Source: Oryzias latipes (lineage: Eukaryota; Chordata; Actinopteri; Beloniformes; Adrianichthyidae). From it: a stretch of DNA of 64,000 bases. The notes under the pieces are model-generated. The model was not told the DNA's origin and searched no databases. It saw nothing but the letters and a program-made list of their open reading frames with translations. The stretch is taken from contig NC_019876.2 in NCBI RefSeq assembly GCF_002234675.1, positions 29,840,501 through 29,904,500 on the forward strand, in the 5' to 3' direction. The position numbers were made by a program, and so were the translations under genes. This document shows, piece by piece, positions 45,206-56,125 of this stretch. Numbering within the stretch: the first letter of the stretch is position 1; each line of letters starts with the position of its first letter.

Positions 45206-46884
45206 GCAGGAGGCGGCGGGCCGGAGTTTTACGAAGATACCTACTCTCCTATTGTGGCTTTTCTGAGCTTGACCGTAGCCCCAAGAGGACATTTTTACAA
45301 ACCCACACGTTAGTCCTGTTTTTTTTTCTTCCCCAGCTCCCATCCACAGAGACTGAAAAGTGCCATTTAAAGAATTGCAGTTAATGAGCTCATGAGCACT
45401 TTACTCCCCAAAGTCCAGCCTCAGGTTATTGTCTGCTGGTTGTTTGGTCCAAAAATGTCATTTTATCTTAAACAAGAAGGCAGGGGATCGCTTTTAGATC
45501 TACATCTTCAGATATTAATACAAATAAACCACTAGAAGAAAGTTCTAAGATAATATAACACAACCTGTGGTAACCTCTTCTAATTGTTCTTCTTGAGGTT
45601 ATTTTTTGCCCAACAGGTTTCCAATGAGGCTGAACAGACGGGTTTAAAAGGCTCATTTAAAAAAAAACAACAACAAACCCCCACGATTAAAAATGGGAAT
45701 CTTTGTTTTGCCTCACAGTTGGGTGGAAATGCTAAATAACTGACTGGAGACACTAAATATTTCCATAAACTGACTCAGTCTTGATGTCACGAAGCAGCCA
45801 GGGGATTTAACTTTTGTCTTAAAATAGTTAAAAGTTGTTTTTTATAAATTCCAATGAAATGTTCTTCCCAAAATTCTTTTAATTTGAAATGTAGAATTAT
45901 GTACTGGCTAAGTAGAAACCAACGGAAGACTACTTTTTTACAGCTCTTTTATTATTACTGATTAATCAGAAATATTTTGTTAATCTTGGAAATGTTTTCC
46001 TTCTGCTGCACATGCTTTATTGAATGATAACGGGTATGAATACGTAAGGGATTTTGCTTCCATATTTCCACTGCTGTTCCTCAGCCTTTGTCTTTGTCAG
46101 AGCTGCGTGTCTCTAACTGTGGTGTTCTCAAATCATGCACTGGTTTCGAGGGATTGTAAGGGATGATTGAAATTATGATTCAGACCAATAATTCAGAAGC
46201 AGGAACGTTTCTCAGACTTTCAGTTTCTTGTAAAAACATCAGAAGCTGCCCCCTGCTGGTCATTGGAAAGGCTCCATTCTGACATTGTTGCTCTGAATCT
46301 TTGAAGTAACTATTAATCTCTGTTTTTTAAATCTTCCTTTTCTTGTAAAGTGTGAATATTTTACTGTCAATTAAGGAATCTTTCTTGTTTTCAGTGATCT
46401 AGCTTTAGCTTCAGTAGAAACTCTTGCTCACCTGTGCAACAAAAGCAGAATCAAATGTGCCTTATTTCAACTTTGACCTCAACATGAATCCAATGTGGCA
46501 GGGAATCCGCTGCAGACGCCCATTTGGCATTTTTAATGGCTGGTCTGTGGCGTCACGACACAACATTAAGAGTTTTGAAAAAAGAACAAAAAAGGGAATC
46601 ACTTTTGCTGCGTCGGAAATAAAAGGAAGTAGTTATAAATGAACTATTCCAGAACAGATAGTGAATGGATTTTTAAAGGAATAATTTTATATTTTTGTTT
46701 AAGAAAGGGAAGAACAGATTAAAAAGTGAACAAATATCTATATTTGTGCTTAGAAGTTCTAATAAATTCACTCAACTGAATTTGCTGTTTTCTCAAAAGA
46801 CGTATGGTACAGAAAGGAGGACATGAAGTGTACAGTCTGCAGTAACTTTGTATTTGATTACTTCAATGCTTTTTACTGACTTCC

Positions 46885-46890
46885 AATAAA
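46885..46890 (+). terminator. likely poly(A) signal of the cd68-like gene
   Basis: This AATAAA would give a 3' UTR of about 1.7 kb. The stretch between the stop and this point has no other gene and no recognised repeat. An earlier AATAAA-like site near 46758 is also possible. Confidence 0.4.
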
Positions 46891-47730
46891 AATGTTTCTA
46901 AAGGTTTGTGTCTGCTGACCTTTGTTAGGTGAAAACGTGCAAGAAAAGGAATGAATGCATTTAAAACCTTCTGCACCAACATCAGAACAAGTCCCAGTGA
47001 AGGACGCATGAATGATTTAGAGAGGAAAACCAAAGCTGAATTTACCTGGAAACCTTGGTTTTTACCCTCATCTGCAGTACAGACCACACCTTCCCATTAA
47101 TTTGAACGGGGAGGTGTCCAGTCCAAACCTTTGGTCTGTAAAACAGGGAGGCTTTGAAGCAGCAGTTCAGACCACAGATAGACTCAACCAACATTCTTCT
47201 CAGTGGGACGGGGCTCACTGAGACCAAAGGTGAAACGCTCAGACATGTGAGAAGACACATCCGTCCACCTCAACTAGAGACGGTCAGGACGGTTCAAAGA
47301 CCTGCAGCCACGGCTGGTGAGGCCTCAGCAATCAGGAGAGAGAGGTCATGGAGGGAGGGATGGGTGGGTGGACACCAATCTATTTTATTGAGTTGCAGCA
47401 CCACAAAGGAAAAATTGTCCCTCTAATTTTTCTTTCTGGCCCTCAGCGAATCAAACATGGAGAATTTTCCCTCTCTAGTCAACTGCTCTCTGATTGGTCA
47501 GACCGCTCTACATGTGATGCATTCACTAAAGCTGGTAAAATACAAATCTGCCGTCATCATTAAGGCTGTAGGACGGTTCTGGGGCAACAAACATTTGGGG
47601 CTTGATGAGAAATACCGGGGGCTAAAGGCAGGAACGCTCAGACCAGGCGACGCCCTCCGTGATGAGCAAAATGCCTGAGTCCTCTGTTAAAAAAGCATTT
47701 TCACTGGAATAGGCCTTAATGCAGAAGGAA
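46891..47730. other. spacer without recognised gene
   Basis: Only short open frames on both strands with no recognisable similarity, and no repeat ends. Confidence 0.4.
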
Positions 47731-47782
47731 CCCTTGTGCTATCCTAGGCACTTTAACATTAGGAGTGGGGTCATCTAGACCC
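47731..47782 (+). mobile_element. piggyBac-like MITE, copy 4 (left end only)
   Basis: It starts CCCTTGTGCTATCCTAGGCA and continues to GGGGTCATCTAGACCC, then the similarity stops. Confidence 0.6.
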
Positions 47783-47869
47783 AAAGTCTGAGTCAGTCTG
47801 AGTCCTTTTAGCTTCATTATTGCTAGGATTATTAGCAAGTGTCTGTTTGCTCACAAGTTTCTAAATTCA

Positions 47870-48800
47870 ATTTTCAATTTTTTCAATTCAATTCAATTTT
47901 ATTTGTATAGCCCAAAATCACAACAACAGTCGTCTCGATGGGCTTCGAAGTAAAACATAAAATCAAAAGGATCACGAATACAAAGAGTTCAATAGGAAAA
48001 TACTAAAATGAACTAACAAACTGACTAAGCTATACTGGCATCCCTGCCCTTAGACCCCCCTTCTCGGTAAGGAAAAACTCCCAAAAAAACCGGATTCCGG
48101 AAAAAACGAAGAAACCTCAGGGGTGCCCACATGAAGGAGGGATCCTCCCCCAGGACGGACAGGCGATTTACCAGAATTCTTAGAGAAGAATTAACTTATC
48201 TAAATCTACAACTACATATATAAAAGTCCAGCAGACGAGCTTCATCCAGCCGTGGTTGGGGGGACAGTCAAAGGCGCGAGTCGAGCCGGAGACAGGAACC
48301 ACAGCCAGGTGTAGGAGCAGGAGCAAAGGCGAGGTAAACGGTCAGGAACTGGAGCACGGATGAACCAACTGGAGTCTGGAAGCACTCCCACTCCCCAGGA
48401 GGGGAGAGGAAAAGAGGGACAATACATGAATCACTGCACCAAACAGAGGCATGGAGAACTAAATGATGAATAATGATCAAGAATAGAGGAGAGGAAGGGT
48501 AGAAGTAAAAAAGGAAAGAGGACAGAACCCCAGAGCACCATAGTTACCCCAGCTTCAACTTCTAGCAGCCTTTTAAAAGAAATAGTTATTATTAAGTTTA
48601 ATTTAAACAAACTAACATTAAGTTAAATAATCTCTGAATACTAACTAGTCTGACAATAAGCCTGTCCAAAGAGGAATGTTTTCAGTCTAGCTTTGAATGT
48701 AGAAACTGAGTCGGCCTCTCTTATATGAGCTGGGAGTTTATTCCATAACATAAATATGTTGGCCAGAGCTTTATTGGTGCTTGAACGGACCTGGAAGAAG
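47870..48800 (-). repeat. teleost retroposon repeat, longer copy 2
   Basis: In reverse it carries AATTCAATTTTATTTGTATA, CAACAGTCGTCTCGATGGG and GGGATCCTCCCCCAGGAC, shared with 36050-36425. It extends a further 600 bp into AGAGGAATGTTTTCAGTCTAG and TTTATTCCATAACATAAAT, wording common in fish repeats. No protein is encoded. Confidence 0.55.
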
Positions 48801-48918
48801 GGTAAAGATTAGGCTAATGCGTGCTAACAGCAACATTTAGCTTAGGATGCTCTGAAAATTCATATATTTCAACATTTATTGATGAAAATAAAACAATAGA
48901 TCCAAATCTTAGTCATAA

Positions 48919-49177
48919 TGTAGCAGCCCGTGCTGTGTTCTGTGTTTGTGTATTTACGGTAGTGGGACTGTAGGCCTGTGTTCCTCTGTGCAACACTTCT
49001 AATAAAGAGACCTGTGGAGTGAACAGACGTGTGTCTGAGCGCCATGATTTCAGTCACATCTCTGACTCTGAACCCTGGGAGACCAGCTACAGTCATAAAG
49101 TGAAACTTCCAGCTGGACGGAGTCGGAGCTCAGACGTTTTTTCTGCTGCAGACATTTTAAACACGTCGGTCGCTACA
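48919..49177 (+). mobile_element. short solo-LTR-like fossil
   Basis: It begins TGTAGCAGCC and ends GTCGCTACA, so TGTAGC/GCTACA is a perfect 6-bp inverted end with TG...CA. AATAAAGAGACC is a poly(A) signal in the right part. No internal genes or matching flanks were found. This is an old fragment of uncertain family. Confidence 0.4.
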
Positions 49178-49602
49178 CTGACATGAATAAATAATAAACC
49201 CTGTTTGCTTTTATTTCAGCTGCTTTGCTGCTCCTTCTGGGTTTTACTCTCAGAGAAACGAGCCAGAATGGTTGAAGACTGCAGAACCCTGATCGAACAG
49301 AACCGACCCAAAGTCCATGTCTGCCTCCAAGCAGCGTCAAGATGAAACAGAGACACCTGATTGGTCAGGATCTGGACCAATCAGCTGCTGTTTGATGGCA
49401 GCTTTGTCATGCTAAACTGAAACTTATGGCAGCAAAATCAAAGATAGGAAAAAAGAGAGATGACACAACGCATGCAAAAAATGTTTTTTTTTTTGCAAAC
49501 AAAATATTTGAAGCAAAAAGATATATTTAAAAAAAAATGCAAGCAAAGAAAAGTGAAATTAAAAATAAGCAGATATTTAATATTTTCATTTCAGAGACTG
49601 TA

Positions 49603-51198
49603 CAGTCCCTGACTAAAGTCTTGTCGCTTATCCATTTTGTAGAAACTAAAGCGTATAACCTCACTGTTAATGAATCCATCGGTTTTAGAAATGTCTCATG
49701 AAAGCTAAAACCCTCCCAAATTATGTTCAATATACTAAAATAAAATTGCTTCACTGAAGAAAGATTGATCATTTAAGGAACAAAGGTCACATTCAGGCAA
49801 GACAAAAGTTTTGTCGCCTTCAGAGAGTAATGACAAAATTTAACAAATAATTTACTTCAAAAACCAAAACATGTTGCATAACATCAGTGAATTAAGTAGT
49901 GCTACTGTGAGATCCATATTTAATATCTTGTATGACTTCCATGAGCTTGAAGGACAGCATCCATGCGGTTTGACAATGATTATCATCAGGAATAGCAAAG
50001 AAAGCAGTCTTCCATGCCTCCCAGAGTTCATCAAGACTCTTTGGTTTGGTCTCCCATGCTTCCTCTTTCATTCTACCCCAGACATGCTCAATGATGTTCA
50101 TGTCTGCTGACTGGGCTGGCCGGTCCTGGAGCACCTTGATCTTCTTGGCCTTGAGGAACTTTGATGTAGAGATGGAAGTATACCATGGAGCACCGTCCTG
50201 CTGCAGAATTTGACCCCTTTTCTGGTTGGGAATGTAGGAGGTAGCTAACACTTCTTGATATTTCAGGCTATTGATATTGCCTTCCACCCTGCAAATGTTT
50301 CACACACCCCCATACTGGATGGAACCCCAGACCATGATTTTCCTGCCACCAAACGTAACTGTTTTCTGGGTGAATCTAGGGTCCATGCAGGCTCCAGTTG
50401 GTCTCCTGTGATGTAATTCAACTGAAGACTCATCTGAGAAATCCACCTTCTGCCACTTTTCCAGCGTCCATCCTTTTAGCAGGCTGTGGGCCTTGGCAAA
50501 TGCCATACGTTTTTTCAATTGCCTTTTGTTTAGTGCTGGTTTCTGGGCATGGAGGCCATTTTGAGACAGAATTCTACAAACTGTTCTGGTTAACACGGGG
50601 ACTTGAGGTGACCAGGCCTGGTGGAGCTCTGCTGCAGTGGAAAAGGGGCTGGCCCTCCCCAGCAGTTGTCTTGCGGGGTCTGCCGGACCTGGGCTTGTCA
50701 AAAACATCTCCAGTCTCTTCAAATCTTTTTCTTATTCTTTGTTCTTGACGCTGAGACACATTGAAGGTGTCAGCCACCTCAGCAGTGGATCTGGTCTTCA
50801 GCCTCTTGATAATCAACGCTTTGGTCTCAGGGTGAATCTTAGGCATGTTGTCAGAGGTCAAGTTGCAGTTGATGTGAAGGCCTGGTGTGCTGGGGTTCTT
50901 TTTAGACACACCCACTAATTGATTGATCAGTAATTGATCACAGGTGAGGCTGTAATCTAGGATTGGGTGCATCATATGACAAGACGACAAAACTTTTGTC
51001 TTGCCTGAATGTGACCTTTGTTCATTAAATGATCAATCTTTCTTCAGTGAAGCAATTTTATTTTAGTATATTGAACATAATTTGGGAGGGTTTTAGCTTT
51101 CATGAGACATTTCTAAAACCAATGGATTCATTAACAGTGAGGTTATACGCTTTAGTTTCTACAAAATGGATAAGCGACAAGACTTTAGTCAGGGACTG
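49603..51198 (-). mobile_element. nearly complete Tc1-family transposon
   Basis: The 1596-bp element is bounded by TA at both sides (49601-49602, 51199-51200). Inverted ends of about 215 bp start CAGTCCCTGACTAAAGTC and differ at only about two positions, so insertion was recent. GACAAAAGTTTTGTC marks the inner ends of the arms. The transposase lies between, on the minus strand. Confidence 0.95.
49892..50846 (-). pseudogene. Tc1-type transposase, one frameshift and one stop
   Basis: Starting MPKIHPETKALIIKRL, the first part holds the paired-type DNA-binding helices and GRPRKTTA linker. A frame change follows near 50640-50690. The second part carries FSDES, the first catalytic Asp, and GGRKIMVWG. 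A TGA follows in the same frame near 50300. The third part has QQDGAPWYTS (second Asp) and SADMNIIEHVWG, with the catalytic Glu of the DD34E triad. About 318 residues in all, close to the usual 340. All three catalytic residues remain, so it was inactivated recently and may still be moved by a related enzyme. Confidence 0.9.
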
Positions 51199-51238
51199 TA
51201 GAGGTTTTTAAGAAGAGGCTCAAGACCCCCCTTTGTAA

Positions 51239-51444
51239 CCTCTGTGTTATCCTAGGCACTTTAACGTTGGGAGTGGGGTCATCTAGACCCACTAGGCAGT
51301 GCTCTGAACCTTTTTTCTTCAATGATTTGTGATCTTCACTGGTGTCCATGGATTCCATGAAATCTTTCCACCTTTATCCACCTTTGTCATAGTAGGGAGA
51401 ACACGTCAATGGAAGGGGGGGGGGTCATCTAAGATAGAACAGGG
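51239..51444 (+). mobile_element. piggyBac-like MITE, copy 5
   Basis: Its ends CCTCTGTGTTATCCTAGGC and AAGATAGAACAGGG are more diverged, but the body (CTTCACTGGTGTCCATGGAT, GGAGTGGGGTCATCTAGAC) is clear. GTAA precedes it and ATAA follows. Confidence 0.6.
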
Positions 51445-51449
51445 ATAAC

Positions 51450-52539
51450 TGTGATCATGACAGTGTGTGTCCTTCATGAAGCTACAGTCCAACAGCCACT
51501 GCGTCTCACACGCCTACACAGTAGGTGGCGGTATTGCACCTTGTCATTGATGCCTCTCACCATTAAAACCACAAAACACAAAAGATTTTGAGGTTTCAAA
51601 GGGTTTAATCAGGGATCACAGAGGACAAGAATTTAATCCATCAGTCATGTAAAGAAGCAGCTTAACATAGTTCACCATCAGACCATCATTGCTAAAGCAC
51701 AGAAAGAGCAGGGAGGTGGGAATGTCCCACTGGATCCAGCTTGGTGGAGTTCAAAAGCAGCTGTTTTACCATCCAGCATCTGTACAAAGATGATCTGAAG
51801 GAGGAAGTACAGGAGCAACGAGGAAGAGCTGCTTTCAGAGAGAAATGCTGGCCTGCTTCAGGAGTCCATGTCCTCATCATGTCCTCATCATGTCCGTCGC
51901 AAGTAAATAATAAATAATAATAAAAACCCTCACCGGCCTTTGGACGCCCTGAATCTCAGCGTCACACGTTTCTCATGAGTCAGGGTCAAGACAGCCAACT
52001 GCCCTCTGCTGGGCTCCTCTGCTTCTGCATCAGCTCCTGCATCAGCATCTGTGCAGCTTCGTCTGCTGGTCCCGTTGGAGAAGGGGGTCCAGCTGGTGGT
52101 CCGCTGTCCTGACCTGGAGAACCAGCGGTGTAGGAGGTTCTGGGAAAGCAGGTGAAGCATCCCAGAATAACAGACTTGTCTCCAGCTCTGCATGCTGATG
52201 CTTTTGGATCTTTCTCACTAAACCCTCTGCATTTACCCGGACTTGGGACCGGCACAGGAGAGCACTGAATGGCGCCCTCTAGTGGTTGCATTACTAGTGT
52301 CAGTTTTTGTTGGGGTGGAACGATTCCATTTAAAATCCATTCATATCAGAGTTTGTGGTTTGGATTATTATTAAAGTTGGTTAATTTCAATGACCTAAAA
52401 TCCATCCCAGAAATCTGTAGGAGGTTCTGGAAAAGCAGGTGAAACATCCCATAATAACAGACTTGTCTCCAGCTTAGCAGCTCTGCATGAGACCAGAACA
52501 GAACTTTATAGTCTGAGATCCAGTCGCCGTGTTTGGAGG
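51450..52539. repeat. spacer with local duplications
   Basis: No gene was recognised. The segment 52190-52375 recurs in reverse at 59390-59577 (TGCAACCACTAGAGGGCGCC, GTGCCGGTCCCAAGTCCGGG). A 70-bp piece with AACAGACTTGTCTCCAGCT is also duplicated directly (52130-52200 and 52425-52495). Minus-strand open frames near 51986-52291 have no domain. Confidence 0.5.
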
Positions 52540-52825
52540 AAGAAGAATGATGAGAACCGTCCCAAGAACACCCTCCCTACTGTGAAGCACGGGGGTGGCA
52601 GCATCATGCTATGGGGGGATTTCTGCAAACAGGACAGGACGACTGCACCGCATTAAGGAGAGGAGGACCGGGGGCGTTTTGGGGACCAACCTCCTCCCCT
52701 CAGATGCTGAAGATGGGTGGTGGTCGGTTCTTCCAAAGCCCCCAGCCAGGAGAACCAAGGAGTGGCTGCATAAGAAGCAGATCCAGGTTCTGGAGCTTCT
52801 CAGCTGCAGCCCAGAATCTGCTCAC
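52540..52825 (+). pseudogene. old Tc1-type transposase fragment
   Basis: [20 protein letters not shown] is the well-known Tc1 transposase core. After a frame change, TGRLHRIKE and later TKEWLHKKQIQVLE continue it. The piece breaks off at SPES, where the canonical SPDLNPIE would carry the catalytic Glu. The minisatellite begins there. It belongs to a different and older Tc1 lineage than 49603-51198. Confidence 0.75.
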
Positions 52826-53187
52826 GGGCCTTCCAGAAGGGTCCTGGCGGCGGTCTTCCAGAAGGGTCCTGGCGGCGGGCCTTCCAGAAGGGTCCTGGCG
52901 GCGGGCCTTCCAGAAGGGTCCTGGCGGCGGCCTTCCAGAAGGGTCCTGGCGGCGGCCTTCCAGAAGGGTCCTGGCGGCGGCCTTCCAGAAGGGTCCTGGC
53001 GGCGGGCCTTCCAGAAGGGTCCTGGCGGCGGCCTTCCAGAAGGGTCCTGGCGGCGGGCCTTCCAGAAGGGTTCCTGGCGGCGGGCCTTCCAGAAGGGTCC
53101 TGGCGGCGGGCCTTCCAGAAGGGTCCTGGCGGCGGGCCTTCCAGAAGGGTCCTGGCGGCGGCCTTCCAGAAGGGTCCTGGCGGCGGT
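52826..53187 (+). repeat. 25/26-bp GC-rich minisatellite
   Basis: About 14 tandem copies of GGCCTTCCAGAAGGGTCCTG + GCGGC, some with one more G, directly abut the transposase fragment. The mixed 25/26 lengths keep shifting frame, so the 250-codon open frame is an artefact. Confidence 0.95.
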
Positions 53188-53507
53188 CTCTGGTCCAGTC
53201 TTTTACTCAGGCTTCCCTTTTTCAGACTTGATGGGACTGAAGTCATGTGGATCCTCAGGCTGGTCTGATTCTGCTCTCCTTCCTCCAGCCAGGATCACTT
53301 CCACGCTCCTGTGTGTGACGCCACATTGTCATCAACATGTTGCTTAAGAAAGGTCAGAGGTCAACTCTCTGCCCGTTAGTCCAGGGGGGACACAATCCAG
53401 GCTTCCAGGGTCGCCGTCCAACCTGTTTTCCAACCAACCTGCCATGAAGCTCCTTACTGGCTAAACACACATAGGGCAGGATTTCTGGAAAACCCGCAGG
53501 AGGCCGG

Positions 53508-53598
53508 CCCCCCAGGCCTGGAGTCTGAACCCCCAGCTTTAGGCCTGGAGTCTGACCCCCCAGCTTTAGGCCTGGAGTCTGACCCCCCAGCCTTAGTC
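53508..53598 (+). repeat. short 27-bp tandem repeat
   Basis: Three copies of a unit with AGGCCTGGAGTCTGACCCC and CCAGCTTT. The first copy has one fewer C. Confidence 0.85.
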
Positions 53599-53599
53599 C

Positions 53600-54498
53600 C
53601 TTCTTAAGCAGCTGCTGGGAGACGTTCTACACTTCAGAGACAAACGCCACACATTTAGAAAAGAGGGTTACACAAAGAGGAAGCTCATCTCTAAGCTAGG
53701 CAGTTCTGGAAGTGGATCTGGAGCTAGGAAGCTCCTGCAGCCAGCAGACATTTCACTGGATGATAAAGAGTCTGTCTCCCTTATGGCAAAACACATGAGC
53801 CCCCGTGAAGAAGAATGTTCCACTACAGGAACAAGACGTGGCTGTCAGGCTGTGGTCTCAGGTTGTCAACGTTTCATGTGGTTCTTTAGCGTTCCAGCGC
53901 TCATTTTTCCTGATTTTCATGACCTCAACTGACCTCATCTGCTCATGAAAACTAGAAGATGAGCTGCAGTTGGTGGTAAAAAAGCCCCAAAGTGTCACAG
54001 ACATGAGTTCAGTTCATGTCTTCTTCTGACCTGATCCCAAACCTCAGAGAAAAACGTTGCTTGTGGTTCGTTTGACCCGTTTCTGTCTGTCGCTGGCGAT
54101 GCAGGAAACCGGTTCCAGCCGGAGTTTGATGTGAGGCTGCAGAGGCAGGCAGGGACGGTCAACAAAGGACACCGAGACACGGCAGACAAACAGCAGTTTC
54201 TCAGGGACTCACCATGAATTCTCACAAGAAAGCGTCGCCGTGACAACAAACCCCACAGAAATCCAGAGTCCTCTTCCTCTGAGACTCCACCAGCGTGTTC
54301 CAGTTACTCCGGTTGGAGACGCGTCCTCGTCTCCTCGCTTACGACTACAGCTGCTGGAGTCCAGAAGCAAATGATCTGGAAAAATCAGAGAAGATTCAGA
54401 GAGAAAAGCTGAGCAGATGAGGTTCCAGCTCAGCCTGTTGGCAAAGTCTGAGCAGGAAAACACTGTAGGCCTGTGTGGTGGTTAGTACTGCTGCCCCA
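53600..54498. other. spacer without recognised gene
   Basis: No splice-bounded exon or repeat ends seen. Minus-strand frames near 54000-54460 have no recognisable similarity. Confidence 0.4.
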
Positions 54499-55475
54499 CG
54501 AGAGAACGGAGCAGACGGGGCAATTCCTGCAGACGACAGAACAGAGCAGACGGGGCAATTACTGCAGACGACAGAACAGAGCAGACGGGGCGATTCCTGC
54601 AGACGACAGAACAGAGCAGACGGGGCGATTCCTGCAGACGACAGAACGGAGCAGACGGGGCGATTCCTGCAGACGACAGAACAGAGCAGACGGGGCGATT
54701 CCTGCAGACGAGAGAACGGAGCAGACGGGGCGATTCCTGCAGACGACAGAACAGAGCAGACGGGGCAATTCCTGCAGACGAGAGAACGGAGCAGACGGGG
54801 CGATTCCTGCAGACGACAGAACAGAGCAGACGGGGCGATTCCTGCAGACGACAGAACAGAGCAGACGGGGCGATTCCTGCAGACGACAGAACGGAGCAGA
54901 CGGGGCGATTCCTGCAGACGACAGAACAGAGCAGACGGGGCGATTCCTGCAGACGAGAGAACGGAGCAGACGGGGCAATTCCTGCAGACGAGAGAACGGA
55001 GCAGACGGGGCGAATCCTGCAGACGAGAGAACGGAGCAGACGGGGCAATTCCTGCAGACGACAACAGAGCAGACTGGGCAATTCCTGCAGACGACAAAAC
55101 AGAGCAGACGGGGCGATTCCTGCAGACGAAAGAACGGATCAGACGGGACAATTCCTGCAGATAAGAGAACGGAGCAGACGGACAATTCCTGCAGACGACA
55201 GAACAGAGCAGACGGGGCGATTCCTGCAGACGACAGAACATAGCAGACGGGGGCGATTCCTGCAGACGACAGAACAGAGCAGACGGGGCGATTCCTGCAG
55301 ACGACAGAACAGAGCAGACGGGGCGATTCCTGCAGACGACAGAACAGAGCAGACGGGGCGATTCCTGCAGACGAGAGAACAGAGCAGACGGGGCAATTCC
55401 TGCAGACGACATAACAGAGCAGACGGGGCAATTCCTGCAGACGACAGAACAGAGCAGACGGGGCAATTCCTGCAG
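54499..55475 (+). repeat. 35-bp minisatellite
   Basis: About 28 copies of a unit GAGCAGACGGGGCGATTCCT + GCAGACGACAGAACA, with C/A and G/A variants. The unit is 35 bp (remainder 2 by 3) and happens to lack stops in most frames. It therefore yields a 362-codon minus-strand and a 256-codon plus-strand open frame without any gene being present. Confidence 0.96.
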
Positions 55476-55539
55476 AGCCTCCATTTCTCTACACGCGTGT
55501 TTGTGTGCACGCCTCTACCTCACATGTGCTCAGATAGAT

Positions 55540-55700
55540 GATGGATAACTTTATTTATCCCACGATGGGGAAATTCTTTTATCTGCAGCCAAAAAAAGCA
55601 CCCAAGAAATACAGCAGTAAAGCGACCTTCAAAGTATTTACAGAAATAACATTATAAATAAAAGAGAAAACACCTGCAACATAATTTGTACAGCAAGTAA
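55540..55700 (-). repeat. LINE-like tail fragment
   Basis: AACTTTATTTATCCCACGAT and GGGGAAATTCTTTT are wording of a common fish L2-type LINE end in reverse. It is short and non-coding. Confidence 0.45.
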
Positions 55701-56025
55701 ATTATATTTAGACAAAAATAAATAAGTAAAATAATCCACACAATAAGAAACAACCGTTAAAGTGAGTCTTTCTAAGTATCAGTGACGTATTCTCCTCTGA
55801 TGCATTTCTTTATCTGAAATGTCAATAGAAACATCAAACGACAGCCAGTGACGTCACAGCAGACGAAGGCTCAAAGACCTCGTTTCAGATGATGTCATAG
55901 TTAGTAGGTAAGACGACAGAAGTAGACTAAATTGTGATTTTATTACGACGGACAATGGCGTAGAATTACGTCACTTGACATCAATTTACCTGGAATTTCC
56001 TGTCCGTTCCCGGGGGAAAAAACTA

Positions 56026-56032
56026 CATATAA
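56026..56032 (+). promoter_or_regulatory. possible TATA box of the 56 kb gene
   Basis: CATATAA lies about 95 bp before the start codon in sequence free of repeats. A start site about 30 bp downstream would leave a short 5' UTR. Inferred from motif and spacing only. Confidence 0.3.
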
Positions 56033-56125
56033 CCCACGATCAGGTGTGACCCTAACTAACACTTTGGGGAAGTTCTCGGTAATTCTGGTAAATTTTGGAG
56101 AAAGTATTTGAAGAGAAAGACCGAC

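Noticed and set aside
52595-53347. 250-codon plus-strand frame
   Set aside because: It joins an out-of-frame Tc1 fragment to a 25/26-bp minisatellite and has no coherent protein.
54396-55484. 362-codon minus-strand and 229-256-codon plus-strand open frames
   Set aside because: They lie wholly on a 35-bp minisatellite whose units lack stops in most frames. They give rotating peptides with no start context, and the array also shows insertions and deletions that ignore frame.
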